A DNA stretch of 64,000 nucleotides, taken from Planctomycetota bacterium (GTDB lineage: Bacteria; Planctomycetota; Planctomycetia; Planctomycetales; Planctomycetaceae). The position numbers and the translations under genes were made by a program. Shown piece by piece: positions 7,805 through 16,377 of this stretch. How positions within the stretch are numbered: the stretch's first letter is position 1; the number at the start of each line of letters is the position of its first letter. The stretch lies in NCBI GenBank assembly GCA_018242525.1, contig JAFEBS010000004.1, forward strand, positions 70,870 to 134,869. The letters are read 5' to 3'. The notes beneath the pieces were generated by a model. It was not told the DNA's origin, searched no databases, and was given only the letters and a program-made list of their open reading frames with translations.

Positions 7805-9208
7805 TCAGAACAGACTCAGCAGAGGATCACCGGGACAGACGACCAGTGGGCGGCCCTGTTGGTCGTGGAGTTCCAGGTGCTGCGGCACTCCGAGCGAGTG
7901 ATAGACGGTGGAGACCAGATCCATCGGGCGGACGGCGTTCGAAGCTGGGTACGCCGCATACCGGTCGGACGATCCATAGACCTGGCCGCCGCGAATGCCG
8001 CCGCCTGCCAGAACGGATGTGAAGCATCCGGGCCAGTGATCGCGGCCGTCAGCACCTGCTCCCGCATCGCTGTTCACTTGACCGATGCGCGGAGTGCGCC
8101 CAAATTCGCCTGTCCAGATGACCAGGGTCTCGTCCAGCAGTCCCCGCTCTTTCAGATCGTCGAGCAACGTCGAGAACGCCTGATCCGCCACTGGCATCAA
8201 ACGCTGTTTCAGGTCGATGAAGTTGCGGGAATGCGTATCCCAATAGACGCTGACGTTCTTGATCCCGTCATTCGGCCAGAACACCGTGACCAGTGAGACA
8301 CCGCGTTCGATCAGGCGGCGGGCCTGCAAGACCGATTGGCCGTGAGGATTCAAGCCGTAGCGCTCGCGCAGTTGAGCCGGTTCCTGCGACAGATCAAATG
8401 CTCCGCGGGCGCTGGCCGAATTCATCAGTGCAAAGGCCCGCTCGTAGTGTCGCGCCATTTGCTGCATTCGATCGTCCGTGTCGCGACTTTCCAAAGAGTG
8501 CAACAACGATTTGCGAGTTTCCACGCGTTGACGCACGACTTCGGCCGGAGGATCGAAGTCGCCCACGTGGTATTCACTGGAACCGGGATTCTCGTCAATA
8601 GTCAGTGGATCAAACGCGGGGCCCAGCCAGCCCGCGAACTGGCCGTGGCTCTGTTCGACGAATCGCGGAACATCGCCCGGCAGTTTGGGTCGCATCGAAA
8701 CAAACGGCGGCAGCGGAGGACGCCCCCGTTGCAGCTTCGACAGGACGCTCCCCATGCTGGGCCAGTCGTGCTTGAGATCCCCCGTGGGGGGCGGTGGCTG
8801 ACCCGTCAGCAGAAAATGCGTCGAAGGTGTATGGTCAACGTTGTTGTGAGTCATCGAGCGGATGATCGCCAACTGGTCCGTCCGCTGGGCCAGGTGCGGA
8901 AAGTGCTCGCCAATCTGAATGCCGGGGACGTTGGTTGAGATCGGCTGAAACTCACCGCGGATCTCCCGCGGAGCGTTTGGTTTCAGATCCCATCTGTCCT
9001 GGTGAGCGGGTCCGCCCCACATAAAGAGCAGGATGCACGATTTCGCCCGACCAAACCCCGCCGACTGACCGTCGGCGAGTTCGCTGGCCATCGCTTGCGA
9101 GGCCAGGAATTCCGGCAGCGAAAGTCCCAGGAATCCCGCCGTTCCAGCAGACAGCAGACTTCGCCGTGACAGCGGTCCGTTGGCCGTGAATGCAGGACAA
9201 AGGTGCAT
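7805..9208 (-). CDS. DUF1501 family Tat-exported protein
   Basis: A 467-residue member of the DUF1501 family, which has an alkaline-phosphatase/sulfatase-like fold and is very common in planctomycetes. The N-terminus carries a twin-arginine motif (LSRRSLLSAG) and hydrophobic stretch. Downstream are FMWGGPAHQDRWDLKP, THNNVDHTPSTHFLLTG, YWDTHSRNF and the metal-site-like WTGEFGRTPR plus GRDHWPGCF. Function is unproven; many family members sit beside DUF1549/DUF1553 cytochrome-like genes, but none is here. The ATG at 9208 is preceded by AGGAA at a good distance. A longer in-frame extension upstream lacks any family similarity and is rejected. Confidence 0.92.
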   Translation of the reverse strand: MHLCPAFTANGPLSRRSLLSAGTAGFLGLSLPEFLASQAMASELADGQSAGFGRAKSCILLFMWGGPAHQDRWDLKPNAPREIRGEFQPISTNVPGIQIGEHFPHLAQRTDQLAIIRSMTHNNVDHTPSTHFLLTGQPPPPTGDLKHDWPSMGSVLSKLQRGRPPLPPFVSMRPKLPGDVPRFVEQSHGQFAGWLGPAFDPLTIDENPGSSEYHVGDFDPPAEVVRQRVETRKSLLHSLESRDTDDRMQQMARHYERAFALMNSASARGAFDLSQEPAQLRERYGLNPHGQSVLQARRLIERGVSLVTVFWPNDGIKNVSVYWDTHSRNFIDLKQRLMPVADQAFSTLLDDLKERGLLDETLVIWTGEFGRTPRIGQVNSDAGAGADGRDHWPGCFTSVLAGGGIRGGQVYGSSDRYAAYPASNAVRPMDLVSTVYHSLGVPQHLELHDQQGRPLVVCPGDPLLSLF

Positions 9209-9288
9209 CGACAATTCCTGTTCTCCGGGAAGTGACCCAGACAGGAAGGTAGCATTCCTGGTGAGGGAGCGGCAATGCCAATGAAGCC

Positions 9289-10812
9289 TCAACTCGTCAA
9301 CCCATACAAATCTCCAAACTTCCGTTGCAGGTGTGTGATCAGCGGCTTGTACGACAGCGGTTCGCCGGTCACTTCTTCGACCAGCCGCTTGGCAGGGAAC
9401 CGCTTTCCGTGTCGATGAATCTTGTCGTTGAGCCATTCCTTGAGTGGACGGAATTGACCGGCGGCGAAGGCCGTTTCCAGATCCCCCAAGTCCCGCCGGG
9501 CCGCCTCGAAGAATTGGGCCGAATACATGTTCCCCAGCGCATACGTCGGGAAATACCCCAACAGTCCGGCGCTCCAGTGGATGTCCTGCAGGCACCCCAG
9601 CGCGTCATTCGGCACCGCCAGCCCGAAGAATTGCGAGAACTTTTCGTTCCAGACTCCCGGCACATCCGCCGGCTTCAAGTCGCCGGCGATCAACTGTTGC
9701 TCCATTTCGAACCGCAACATGATGTGCAGATTGTACGTCACTTCGTCTGCCTCCACTCGAATGAACGAGGGGCGGACGTCGTTGATTGCGAAATAGAAGT
9801 CCTCGAATCCAACGTCAGCAAGGGCCACCGGAAACGCCTGCTGGACGGTCGGAAACATGTACGTCCAGAACGGACGGCTGCGTCCGACGAAGTTCTCCCA
9901 CATCCGCGACTGGGATTCGTGGATCCCCAGCGAGTCCGCCTGGCCGATCCCCAGGCCGAAACTGTCGGTCGGCAGCCCTTGTTCATAGATCCCGTGGCCA
10001 GACTCGTGCAGCACTCCGAAGAATGCGGACGGGAAATGATGATCGTTGTAGCGGGTCGTCAGACGACAGTCTCCCGGTCCGAAGCCACTGCAGAATGGAT
10101 GAGCGGAAGCGTCAATGCGACCGCGGCTGAAGTCGAAGCCGATCGATTTGGAGGCCGCTTCCGAGACCACGATTTGTGGGATCTTCGGGTAATGTCGTTC
10201 CAGGATCTCAACCTTGGGTCGCCGCGGCGAATGATGAATCGCCGTGACGAGTCTGACGAGTTCGTCGCGCAACGGCCCAAATACACTCGCCACTTCCGCC
10301 GTCGTCATGCCCGGTTCATAGTCATCCAGCAACGCGTCATACGGAACCCCGTCGCCAAAGCCAATGGCCTGCGCCTCTTCGCGCTTCAAGGCGATCATCT
10401 TTTCGAGCCATGGCAGAAAAACGGGGAATTCCGCATCTTCGCGAGCTTTCACCCAGGCCTGCTGAGCCAGCGTTGAGGTGCGGGATAGTTCTTCCACCAG
10501 TCGGCGCGGCAGTTTTGTGGCCCGGGTGTAATTCCGTCGAGCTTCGCGAATGTTGACAACTCGATCGCTGTCAGGGTCGCCGATGTCGCTTGAAGATTCC
10601 AGTTCCGACAGCAATTCGCCAATCCGCGACGACGTGGCCCGCTCGTGCGTCATCCCGGCCAGCATGCCCAGTTGCTCGGAACGAAACCCAGCGCCGCCGG
10701 CAGGCATATAGGTCTGTTCGTCCCAACCCAGCGCGCTGCTGCAGGATCCCAGGACCGCAGTTTCGCGCAGCATTCGCGTCAACTCGGCATACAACTCGTC
10801 CGTCCGTGACAT
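9289..10812 (-). CDS. Carboxypeptidase M32 (Taq-type thermostable carboxypeptidase)
   Basis: A 507-residue metallocarboxypeptidase of family M32, of typical length. The zinc motif HESGH (in FFGVLHESGHGIYEQ) is followed by the family signatures LGIHESQSRMWEN and, later, VRVEADEVTYNLHIMLRFE. N-terminal LGWDEQTYMP is also family-typical. It would release C-terminal residues from peptides in the cytoplasm; no signal peptide is seen. It is oriented like DUF1501, 80 bases upstream of it. Confidence 0.95.
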   Translation of the reverse strand: MSRTDELYAELTRMLRETAVLGSCSSALGWDEQTYMPAGGAGFRSEQLGMLAGMTHERATSSRIGELLSELESSSDIGDPDSDRVVNIREARRNYTRATKLPRRLVEELSRTSTLAQQAWVKAREDAEFPVFLPWLEKMIALKREEAQAIGFGDGVPYDALLDDYEPGMTTAEVASVFGPLRDELVRLVTAIHHSPRRPKVEILERHYPKIPQIVVSEAASKSIGFDFSRGRIDASAHPFCSGFGPGDCRLTTRYNDHHFPSAFFGVLHESGHGIYEQGLPTDSFGLGIGQADSLGIHESQSRMWENFVGRSRPFWTYMFPTVQQAFPVALADVGFEDFYFAINDVRPSFIRVEADEVTYNLHIMLRFEMEQQLIAGDLKPADVPGVWNEKFSQFFGLAVPNDALGCLQDIHWSAGLLGYFPTYALGNMYSAQFFEAARRDLGDLETAFAAGQFRPLKEWLNDKIHRHGKRFPAKRLVEEVTGEPLSYKPLITHLQRKFGDLYGLTS

Positions 10813-11171
10813 GGGCCGCTCCGTCTGGCATCAGAGGCAATATCAGATTAACCGTGAAATCTTCCAACCGGCCTGAGAGGTATTCCCTTCCGCCGGTTCC
10901 TGTCATGTTCGCGATTCAGCCCTCGTAGTCAAGCCAGCCATCGACTCGGCGGCCCGCAAAGTTTCTGTGCGCGATCGGACAGGTACGATCCCCCCGGACG
11001 AATTTTAAAAAGAATGGTCTGGCGGTTGGTTTGGATGCATGACCAAACTGACAGTGTAGAGTTGACTGGCGGAAACCGGGGCTCCAAGAAATAGTTCCCG
11101 TTCGCTCTCCTGATGGGTCCTGTCCTGGTCAACCGGGATGGGAACAAGACCGACCTGCGATACCGGAGCCG
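10813..11171. other. Divergent intergenic region
   Basis: About 360 bases between the M32 gene and the Pro-rich secreted protein gene. It contains an A/T-rich patch near 11000 that could hold promoters. No gene or repeat is evident. Confidence 0.5.
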
Positions 11172-11945
11172 ATGATGAAACAACGGGCATTGCCAAACCG
11201 ATACCTCGCGTCCCTGGCGTTGGGCGGCTTTTTGACCATCAGTGCCATGGATGCGGCGGGGGCATCACCCGTGATCCGGAACGCCACGACGCGCTCGCAG
11301 TCCGGGATCCCGCAATTGGCTCAATCGCCGACGCCGCTGAACTTGCAACTCCCGCCGGCCCCGATCCCGGATACAGGAGTGGCCCCGGCACCCGGGGGAT
11401 TGAACCAGGGGGTTCAGCCAACTCCGCCAGTACCACCACCGGAAGCGGCAGGAGGAGGTGGTGCCACCTACCGACAACCGCTCGGGACGATGCGCGAGCC
11501 AACGCCGGAACCAAAGTTATACATGGGTGATCCCGATGGAAACGGATCGTACCATTCGCCCACGGACGCCCGTTCACCCTCTGGCCAGCCACTGCCCGCG
11601 CTCAATCCGAACGCGCCGCTGGCGGCCACGGATCGGTTTGGCGTGGAACCGCCACCCGGTACGCTCGGTCATACCTATCATCGACGTTCGCGACTGTTGG
11701 ATGAAAAGAAGCATCCCCGCGTGGGTGTCGTTGAAGTCCACTTGTCCGAAAACTACGACGTTTCCGCCAAGGGATTGAAATCGAAGTGGACGGGAAAGGT
11801 TTGGGAATTGGAATCGGACCCATTGCTTCGCGGCATCCCGCATATTTATGAAGTGATTGCCGAATGGGGACCGGAAGGGAACCGGAAAAAGGAGGTTCGC
11901 ACGATCCGACTGATTATGGGCCGGGCCGTCGATCTCGAGTTCTAA
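11172..11945 (+). CDS. Secreted proline-rich protein of unknown function
   Basis: A 257-residue protein I do not recognise. It has an N-terminal signal peptide (hydrophobic around residues 12-30, ending near AAGASP). Then comes a low-complexity Pro/Gly/Gln-rich region (about residues 50-100) including PPVPPPEAAGGGGATY, and a more ordered C-terminal domain (about residues 165-257) with HTYHRRSRLLDEKKHPRVG and many charged residues. It is probably periplasmic or surface-associated. Two ATGs lie side by side at 11172 and 11175; the GGAG at 11165-11168 fits the second slightly better. A strong terminator follows. Confidence 0.75.
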   Translation: MMKQRALPNRYLASLALGGFLTISAMDAAGASPVIRNATTRSQSGIPQLAQSPTPLNLQLPPAPIPDTGVAPAPGGLNQGVQPTPPVPPPEAAGGGGATYRQPLGTMREPTPEPKLYMGDPDGNGSYHSPTDARSPSGQPLPALNPNAPLAATDRFGVEPPPGTLGHTYHRRSRLLDEKKHPRVGVVEVHLSENYDVSAKGLKSKWTGKVWELESDPLLRGIPHIYEVIAEWGPEGNRKKEVRTIRLIMGRAVDLEF

Positions 11946-11983
11946 CGACGATGCTCTCCTCACTCTCCAATCGCGAGAGATGA

Positions 11984-12020
11984 AACGCCCGGTTGCCATA
12001 CGGCAACCGGGCGTTTTTTT
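11984..12020 (+). terminator. Strong intrinsic terminator
   Basis: AACGCCCGGTTGCC (11984-11997) pairs with GGCAACCGGGCGTT (12002-12015) around a 4-base loop and is followed by seven T residues. It ends the Pro-rich protein gene. Confidence 0.93.
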
Positions 12021-12340
12021 GGGGGATAGTGGCTGAGTTCAAATTCCTTTGGTCTTAGCGTTAATGACGCTCAACGACTGACACCGCGGTGAGGGACTCG
12101 CGTTGCGAATTGGCAACCTGCTGAGCAGCATCAGGTGCGCGTCCGAACTGTATACCGCGCCGCATCTTCTGACGGCTCCGGACCAATGGCTCCATGGTCG
12201 CCGATGCGAATCGGCAACGAGCGACCACTAAGGCCCCGTCGATCTTTCTGAAAAAGCGGTGAGACGCAACCTGTTAATCCACAGTGTGTTGTGTTGGTGT
12301 TGTGGGAAACTTTGTTCAGGAATCTGAACGAAATGCGGCA

Positions 12341-12357
12341 TTGGCATTTCGATTGCT
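12341..12357 (+). promoter_or_regulatory. Sigma-54 (-24/-12) promoter
   Basis: TTGGCA at 12341-12346 and TTGCT at 12353-12357 have the GG and GC dinucleotides exactly 10 bases apart, as the RpoN consensus TGGCAC-N5-TTGCW requires. It lies about 110 bases upstream of the pilin-like gene and no other gene is closer on this strand. Confidence 0.7.
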
Positions 12358-12468
12358 TTACATCCTGTTCATCCTGCGAATCACAACTGCAAACAAACCG
12401 AGATGACAGCAGGCGTCTCGACAACTGCGAATTCCAAAGTCCCACCAAGTTTCAGAAAGAACACCACC

Positions 12469-12777
12469 ATGCCGACTCTTTTCGCCGCCCTGATCGCTGA
12501 CGAATCCGGTTTCATTGTTTCCGCCGAACTGGTCCTGGTCGCCACGATCGCTGTCCTGGGGATGGTTGTCGGACTGTCTGAAATCGCCCTGAATGTGAAC
12601 AACGAACTGGAAGACGTCGGCTCGGCGTTCGGATCCCTGAATCAAACGTACTGCGTCAAGGGGATCAAGGGTTGTGCCGGGTACAGCAGCGGGACGGAAT
12701 TCCGCGACAACATCGACAACTGTGACAACACCTGCGACGTTCAAAGCTTTGATGGCCGCGGCGAATACTCGGAATGA
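12469..12777 (+). CDS. Small pilin-like (Flp/type IVb-like) membrane protein
   Basis: A 102-residue protein. A short charged leader ending ADESG is followed by FIVSAELVLVATIAVLG, a single hydrophobic helix. The G-F junction and the Glu six residues later resemble a prepilin peptidase site and the conserved pilin Glu. The rest is a small extracytoplasmic domain with four cysteines (YCVKGIKGC and NCDNTC) that may form disulfides. It may be a minor pilin or pseudopilin of a tight-adherence system; no assembly genes are nearby. The ATG at 12469 gives the short leader expected; an upstream in-frame start would add 22 residues without sense. The upstream sigma-54 site suggests activator-controlled expression. 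Confidence 0.75.
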   Translation: MPTLFAALIADESGFIVSAELVLVATIAVLGMVVGLSEIALNVNNELEDVGSAFGSLNQTYCVKGIKGCAGYSSGTEFRDNIDNCDNTCDVQSFDGRGEYSE

Positions 12778-12904
12778 TTTCTGAACGTCCCGGGCCCCTA
12801 AGTCGTCGAAACTGTCCCTCTTCACGACGACACCCGACGAACTGTTCTGACGGCTTCGCATCCTCGCAAATGCTCTGCCTTCCTTCTGGCAACGCGATCG
12901 AAAA

Positions 12905-12946
12905 ACAGCCGCAGGTCTTCGCACCAGGACCTGCGGCTGTCGCGTT
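12905..12946 (+). terminator. Hairpin terminator after pilin-like gene
   Basis: ACAGCCGCAGGTC (12905-12917) pairs perfectly with GACCTGCGGCTGT (12928-12940); the following bases CGCGTTCTTT are moderately T-rich. It lies about 130 bases after the stop. Confidence 0.7.
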
Positions 12947-13085
12947 CTTTGATACATGAACCTGGAATACCAGCCCGACGCGCGAGTTTTGATGTTTCGC
13001 TTGCTGGCGATGAACGACGGGCTTCCAATCAACACGCCCGGACTTTGAATCGCCGGCGACTGCGGTCAAGTTGACTGGTGTTTGA

Positions 13086-13108
13086 CCGAACTTTTTGTGC
13101 AAGTTCGG
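13086..13108 (+). terminator. Terminator-like hairpin
   Basis: CCGAACTT (13086-13093) pairs with AAGTTCGG (13101-13108) and is followed by TTTT. No gene lies directly upstream, so its role is unclear; it abuts the larger inverted repeat. Confidence 0.4.
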
Positions 13109-13172
13109 TTTTGCAAGATAGGGGTAGGGAGGACCGAAATCAATCGGTCCTCCCTACCCCTATCGGGCAAAA
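13109..13172. repeat. 64-bp near-perfect hairpin element
   Basis: A perfect 21-bp inverted repeat (13117-13137 and 13144-13164, beginning GATAGGGGTAGGGAGG) has a 6-base loop. After a 2-base mismatch it extends into TTTTGC / GCAAAA. Its length and symmetry suggest a mobile palindromic element rather than a simple terminator. Confidence 0.9.
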
Positions 13173-13592
13173 CCCGCGCGATGCTCTGCGTGTCGTGGTG
13201 ACTCGCAACAGCCGAACTGGCTTTCGTAGTAGCGCAACTTCAAAACGCGCGAGCGTGGGATTCGTGCGCAGGACTCACAATCTCGAACAGGTGAGATTCT
13301 TCCACCTTAAAGCGGGTCGTCCCGGATCCAAACCTCAAGACCCCGTTTGTCCGTCCCAGAACCAATCTGGTTTCCATGCGTGTTGCCTCGGTCCCTCGCT
13401 GGCGCGTTTTGAAGTTGCGCTGTTTCTCTTGCGATTTCAAACGACCGGGTCACTTGCCCGCGATAAATGTGGATTCTCTCCGTGTCGTCCGCGTCTTCCG
13501 CGTCCCAATCTCCTATTGCAGAAATTCCTGCCACGTCCGGCAGGGAATTCCAAGGATTCTTGGCGGCAAACAAAGAAGACGAATGCAGGATA

Positions 13593-13681
13593 TTCACCAC
13601 GAAGGACACGAAGATCCACGCAGGGAAGAATGGAAGGTTTCTTTGTATTCCTTCGTGGAACTTCGTGTCCTTCGTGGTGAA
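13593..13681. repeat. Inverted repeat of the CACGAAGGACACGAAG type
   Basis: TTCACCACGAAGGACACGAA is the first 20 bases of a 21-base arm at 13593-13613. It is repeated as its exact reverse complement at 13661-13681, with a 47-base spacer. Similar CACGAAGG elements are widespread in intergenic DNA of environmental bacteria (general knowledge, not checked here). Confidence 0.9.
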
Positions 13682-13808
13682 TTTCTACGACTCGCAACGG
13701 CTGAAATAGCCATACTGGTTTTCGTAGCGCAACATCAAAACTGGCGCGTCGGGCTAGTGTTTTGAGGCTTCCGTGATTCCATCACAACATTCTGCAATGC
13801 GATTCAGG

Positions 13809-14048
13809 TTACCGTCGCAGATGTCGGCGTCGGAAAATAATCCGATTGCTTTGCGGGGCAGGGGCGGGCGACTTGCCCTGCAATCGTGCGTGGTCACGCT
13901 CCCACTGCTGGGACCCATAGTTGATGCCGCTGAGGTTGTAGCTGCGAAACGGATTCTGCGGGCTGATGGGGCCTGCCTCGGCAACGTCTGCAATGCCAAC
14001 GAGACTGCAGCCAGCGACCACCAGAAGAGTCCAGATTCGGAAGTTCAT
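13809..14048 (-). CDS. Small secreted protein of unknown function
   Basis: A 79-residue protein with a clear signal peptide (MNFRIWTLLVVAGCSLVG, cleavage near AEA-G). The mature part is about 50 residues and contains NPFRSYNLSGINYGSQQWE and a basic tail RRRHLRR. I believe this Asn/Tyr-rich pattern recurs in small planctomycete secreted proteins, but no function is known. GGGAATTAC just upstream may serve as a weak ribosome site. It is divergent from the methylcitrate operon. Confidence 0.7.
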   Translation of the reverse strand: MNFRIWTLLVVAGCSLVGIADVAEAGPISPQNPFRSYNLSGINYGSQQWERDHARLQGKSPAPAPQSNRIIFRRRHLRR

Positions 14049-14299
14049 TGTAATTCCCTCATTTCAGAATATCGCCCGGCCCTGATCAATTGTAACGCTC
14101 TCTGCGGAACTTGGCGCTTCCAATTCTGTAAAGCTGGCAAACGTTACCGCGATGACGCACCGCTTCTCGATAAAGCCTGGCCTCGCGACTCGCTTTTGCG
14201 ATTTCCGCGCTGCGTGGCACTGTCTTCTTGTGGGATTGGCCGTAGAATTGGAGCAGCAAGAGGCGAGGAAAAGGAGTTCAGTCACTCGGGAGTAGACAC

Positions 14300-15166
14300 G
14301 TGCGTGACGACGCTGGATTACGTTTTCGGCAGAGTGTGGAGACCGAGCAGCCGTTACAGGTGGTTGGCGTCATCAATGCCTACTGCGCCTGCCTCGCACA
14401 AAGGGCCGGATTCCGGGCTCTGTACCTGTCGGGGGCCGGAGTGGCGAATGCGTCGCACGGCTTGCCGGATCTGGGCGTGACCAGCCTCAACGACGTCCTG
14501 GAAGATGCGCGGCGTGTGACGGGAGCCACGGATGTTCCCCTGCTTGTCGATTGCGATACAGGTTGGGGAAGTTCCTTGATGATTGCCCGAACCGTCCGCG
14601 AGATGACTCGAGCGGGAGTGGGGGCGATTCACCTGGAAGATCAAGTGGAGCAAAAGCGGTGCGGTCACCGTTCTGGCAAGCAGTTGGTGTCGACGGAGGT
14701 CATGGTGAATCGGCTCAAAGCGGCCGTCGATGCCCGCACGAGCGAGCATCTGGTCATCATGGCTCGCACCGATGCGGCGGCGAATGAAGGGGTTGACGCC
14801 GCCATTGACCGCGCTGCGCGGTACGTGGAAGCCGGCGCGGACATGATCTTTGCCGAGGCGCTGACCGAAGCCCCACAGTACCGTCGGTTCACGGATGCGA
14901 TCCGCGTTCCAGTGCTGGCGAACATGACCGAGTTTGGCCGCAGTCCGTTGCTGACGGTTGACGAATTGAAAGACTTGGGAGTACGGTTGGTCCTCTATCC
15001 GCTCACAGCATTTCGAGCGATGAGCGAAGCGGCCCAGCGTGTCTACACCACGTTGCGATCCGCTGGAACACAGGCCAGCCTGCTGTCGACCATGCAAACT
15101 CGCGAGGAATTGTACGAAGTACTGGATTACCACAGGCTCGAAGCCCGCCTGGATCGTGAACACTGA
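14300..15166 (+). CDS. prpB: Methylisocitrate lyase (PrpB)
   Basis: A 288-residue member of the isocitrate lyase/PEP mutase superfamily. It would cleave 2-methylisocitrate to pyruvate and succinate, the last step of the methylcitrate cycle. Visible motifs: the substrate loop LYLSGAGVANASHGLPD, VDCDTGWG with the metal-binding aspartates, HLEDQ and the catalytic loop QKRCGHRSGK (family KKCGH), then MARTDA. It starts with GTG at 14300, supported by GGAG seven bases upstream. First gene of the operon prpB-prpC-prpD-carboxylase-atuA-hydratase-dehydrogenase. Confidence 0.93.
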   Translation: MRDDAGLRFRQSVETEQPLQVVGVINAYCACLAQRAGFRALYLSGAGVANASHGLPDLGVTSLNDVLEDARRVTGATDVPLLVDCDTGWGSSLMIARTVREMTRAGVGAIHLEDQVEQKRCGHRSGKQLVSTEVMVNRLKAAVDARTSEHLVIMARTDAAANEGVDAAIDRAARYVEAGADMIFAEALTEAPQYRRFTDAIRVPVLANMTEFGRSPLLTVDELKDLGVRLVLYPLTAFRAMSEAAQRVYTTLRSAGTQASLLSTMQTREELYEVLDYHRLEARLDREH

Positions 15167-15222
15167 CCATTAGTGATTCCCATGCCTGGTGGTTTCGCGA
15201 CCAGCCATTAAGGACAATTTAG

Positions 15223-16377
15223 ATGTCATCACCTGGATCAGCCGCCGGACTGGCCGGAGTTGTCGCCGGTCGGACGGTGCTCAGCACGGTGGGCCAGCAG
15301 GGTTGCGGCCTGACCTATCGCGGTTATGCAATTGAAGACCTGGCGGAATTCGCCACATTTGAGGAAGTCGCCTGGCTGCTGCTGCGGGGAAGTCTGCCGA
15401 CTCAGTCGGCCCTGGATCAGTATCACCAGCGATTGCAGGGGCTGCGCAGTCTGCCCGATCCGCTCAGGAATGTGCTCGAACAGATTCCGCCGACAGCCCA
15501 TCCCATGGACGTGCTCAGAACCGGCTGCTCGATGCTGGGATGCCTGGAGCCGGAAGAATGTCCGCCGGAATTGTCAAAACAATTCGACATTCCCGATCGG
15601 CTGCTGGCGACGTTTCCTTCGATGCTGATGTACTGGCACTGGTTTCATCGAGACGGAAGGCGGATCGATACGACATGTACGGAGACCCCGACCCTCGCAG
15701 GTCAGATCCTGCACCTGCTACAAGGCCACCCTGCGGAAGCCGATCATGTGCGGGCCCTGGATGTGTCGCTGATCCTGTATGCGGAGCACGAATTCAACGC
15801 GTCCACGTTTACGGCGCGTGTCGTGACGTCGACCCTGGCCGACATTTATTCGGCAACCACCGCGGCCATTGGGACCTTGCGGGGGCCGTTGCATGGTGGC
15901 GCCAACGAGGCGGCATTTGAGTTGATCAGCCAGTTCGCGTCGGCCGATGACGCAGAACGTGGAATCATGAACCTGCTGGCGCAAAAGGCGAAGATCATGG
16001 GGTTCGGGCATCGTGTCTATCGTACGGAAGACCCCCGATCGACGATCATCCAGCAGTGGGCCCGCCGACTGGCTCAACAGGTCGGCGATCAGCGGCTGTA
16101 TTCCGTTTCAGAACGGATCGAAGCGGTCATGCGTCGCGAAAAAAAACTGTTCCCCAACCTGGATTTTTACAGTGCCAGTGCGTTTCACCACTTGGGAATT
16201 CCGACTCTGTACTTCACCCCGTTGTTCGTATTTTCCAGAACTGCAGGCTGGTCTGCTCATGTGCTTGAGCAGCGGGCGGATAACCGGCTGATTCGACCCA
16301 CGGCTGACTACGTCGGTGAGGCTCCACGTCCCTATCTTCCCATGGAACATCGAAAGGAATCGCAGGCGTCCCCATGA
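15223..16377 (+). CDS. prpC: 2-methylcitrate synthase / citrate synthase (PrpC)
   Basis: A 384-residue citrate synthase family enzyme of the short, bacterial type II-like form. Catalytic regions are visible: the His in LYAEHEFNAST, GPLHGGANEAA, GFGHRVY and the Asp-containing FPNLDFYSAS. Between prpB and prpD it most likely condenses propionyl-CoA with oxaloacetate, but acetyl-CoA use cannot be excluded. AAGGA lies nine bases before the ATG. The stop overlaps the start of prpD (ATGA), showing translational coupling. Confidence 0.92.
   Translation: MSSPGSAAGLAGVVAGRTVLSTVGQQGCGLTYRGYAIEDLAEFATFEEVAWLLLRGSLPTQSALDQYHQRLQGLRSLPDPLRNVLEQIPPTAHPMDVLRTGCSMLGCLEPEECPPELSKQFDIPDRLLATFPSMLMYWHWFHRDGRRIDTTCTETPTLAGQILHLLQGHPAEADHVRALDVSLILYAEHEFNASTFTARVVTSTLADIYSATTAAIGTLRGPLHGGANEAAFELISQFASADDAERGIMNLLAQKAKIMGFGHRVYRTEDPRSTIIQQWARRLAQQVGDQRLYSVSERIEAVMRREKKLFPNLDFYSASAFHHLGIPTLYFTPLFVFSRTAGWSAHVLEQRADNRLIRPTADYVGEAPRPYLPMEHRKESQASP

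Larger units (their letters stand above)
12972..13756. repeat. Cluster of four related decayed repeats in alternating orientation
   Basis: A roughly 25-30 bp motif with core GCGCGTTTTGAAGTTGCGCT appears four times: 12972-13001 (+), 13231-13254 (-), 13397-13421 (+) and 13726-13756 (-). The two minus copies also share an upstream flank (starting near 13200 and 13689, ACTCGCAAC...TTTCGTAG). Two copies carry AGCCCGACGCG next to the core. The region has no credible gene and appears to be made of eroded repeat insertions. Confidence 0.75.

Noticed and set aside
7186..8022. A 278-codon plus-strand open frame overlapping RAYT and DUF1501
   Set aside because: It crosses the ends of two convergent, well supported genes in another frame.
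9325..10476. A 383-codon open frame opposite the M32 carboxypeptidase
   Set aside because: Antisense shadow; the M32 gene has the full set of motifs and no second protein is plausible.
13078..13680. A 200-codon plus-strand open frame in the repeat region
   Set aside because: It is built from inverted repeats and decayed elements, with no ribosome site and no domain.
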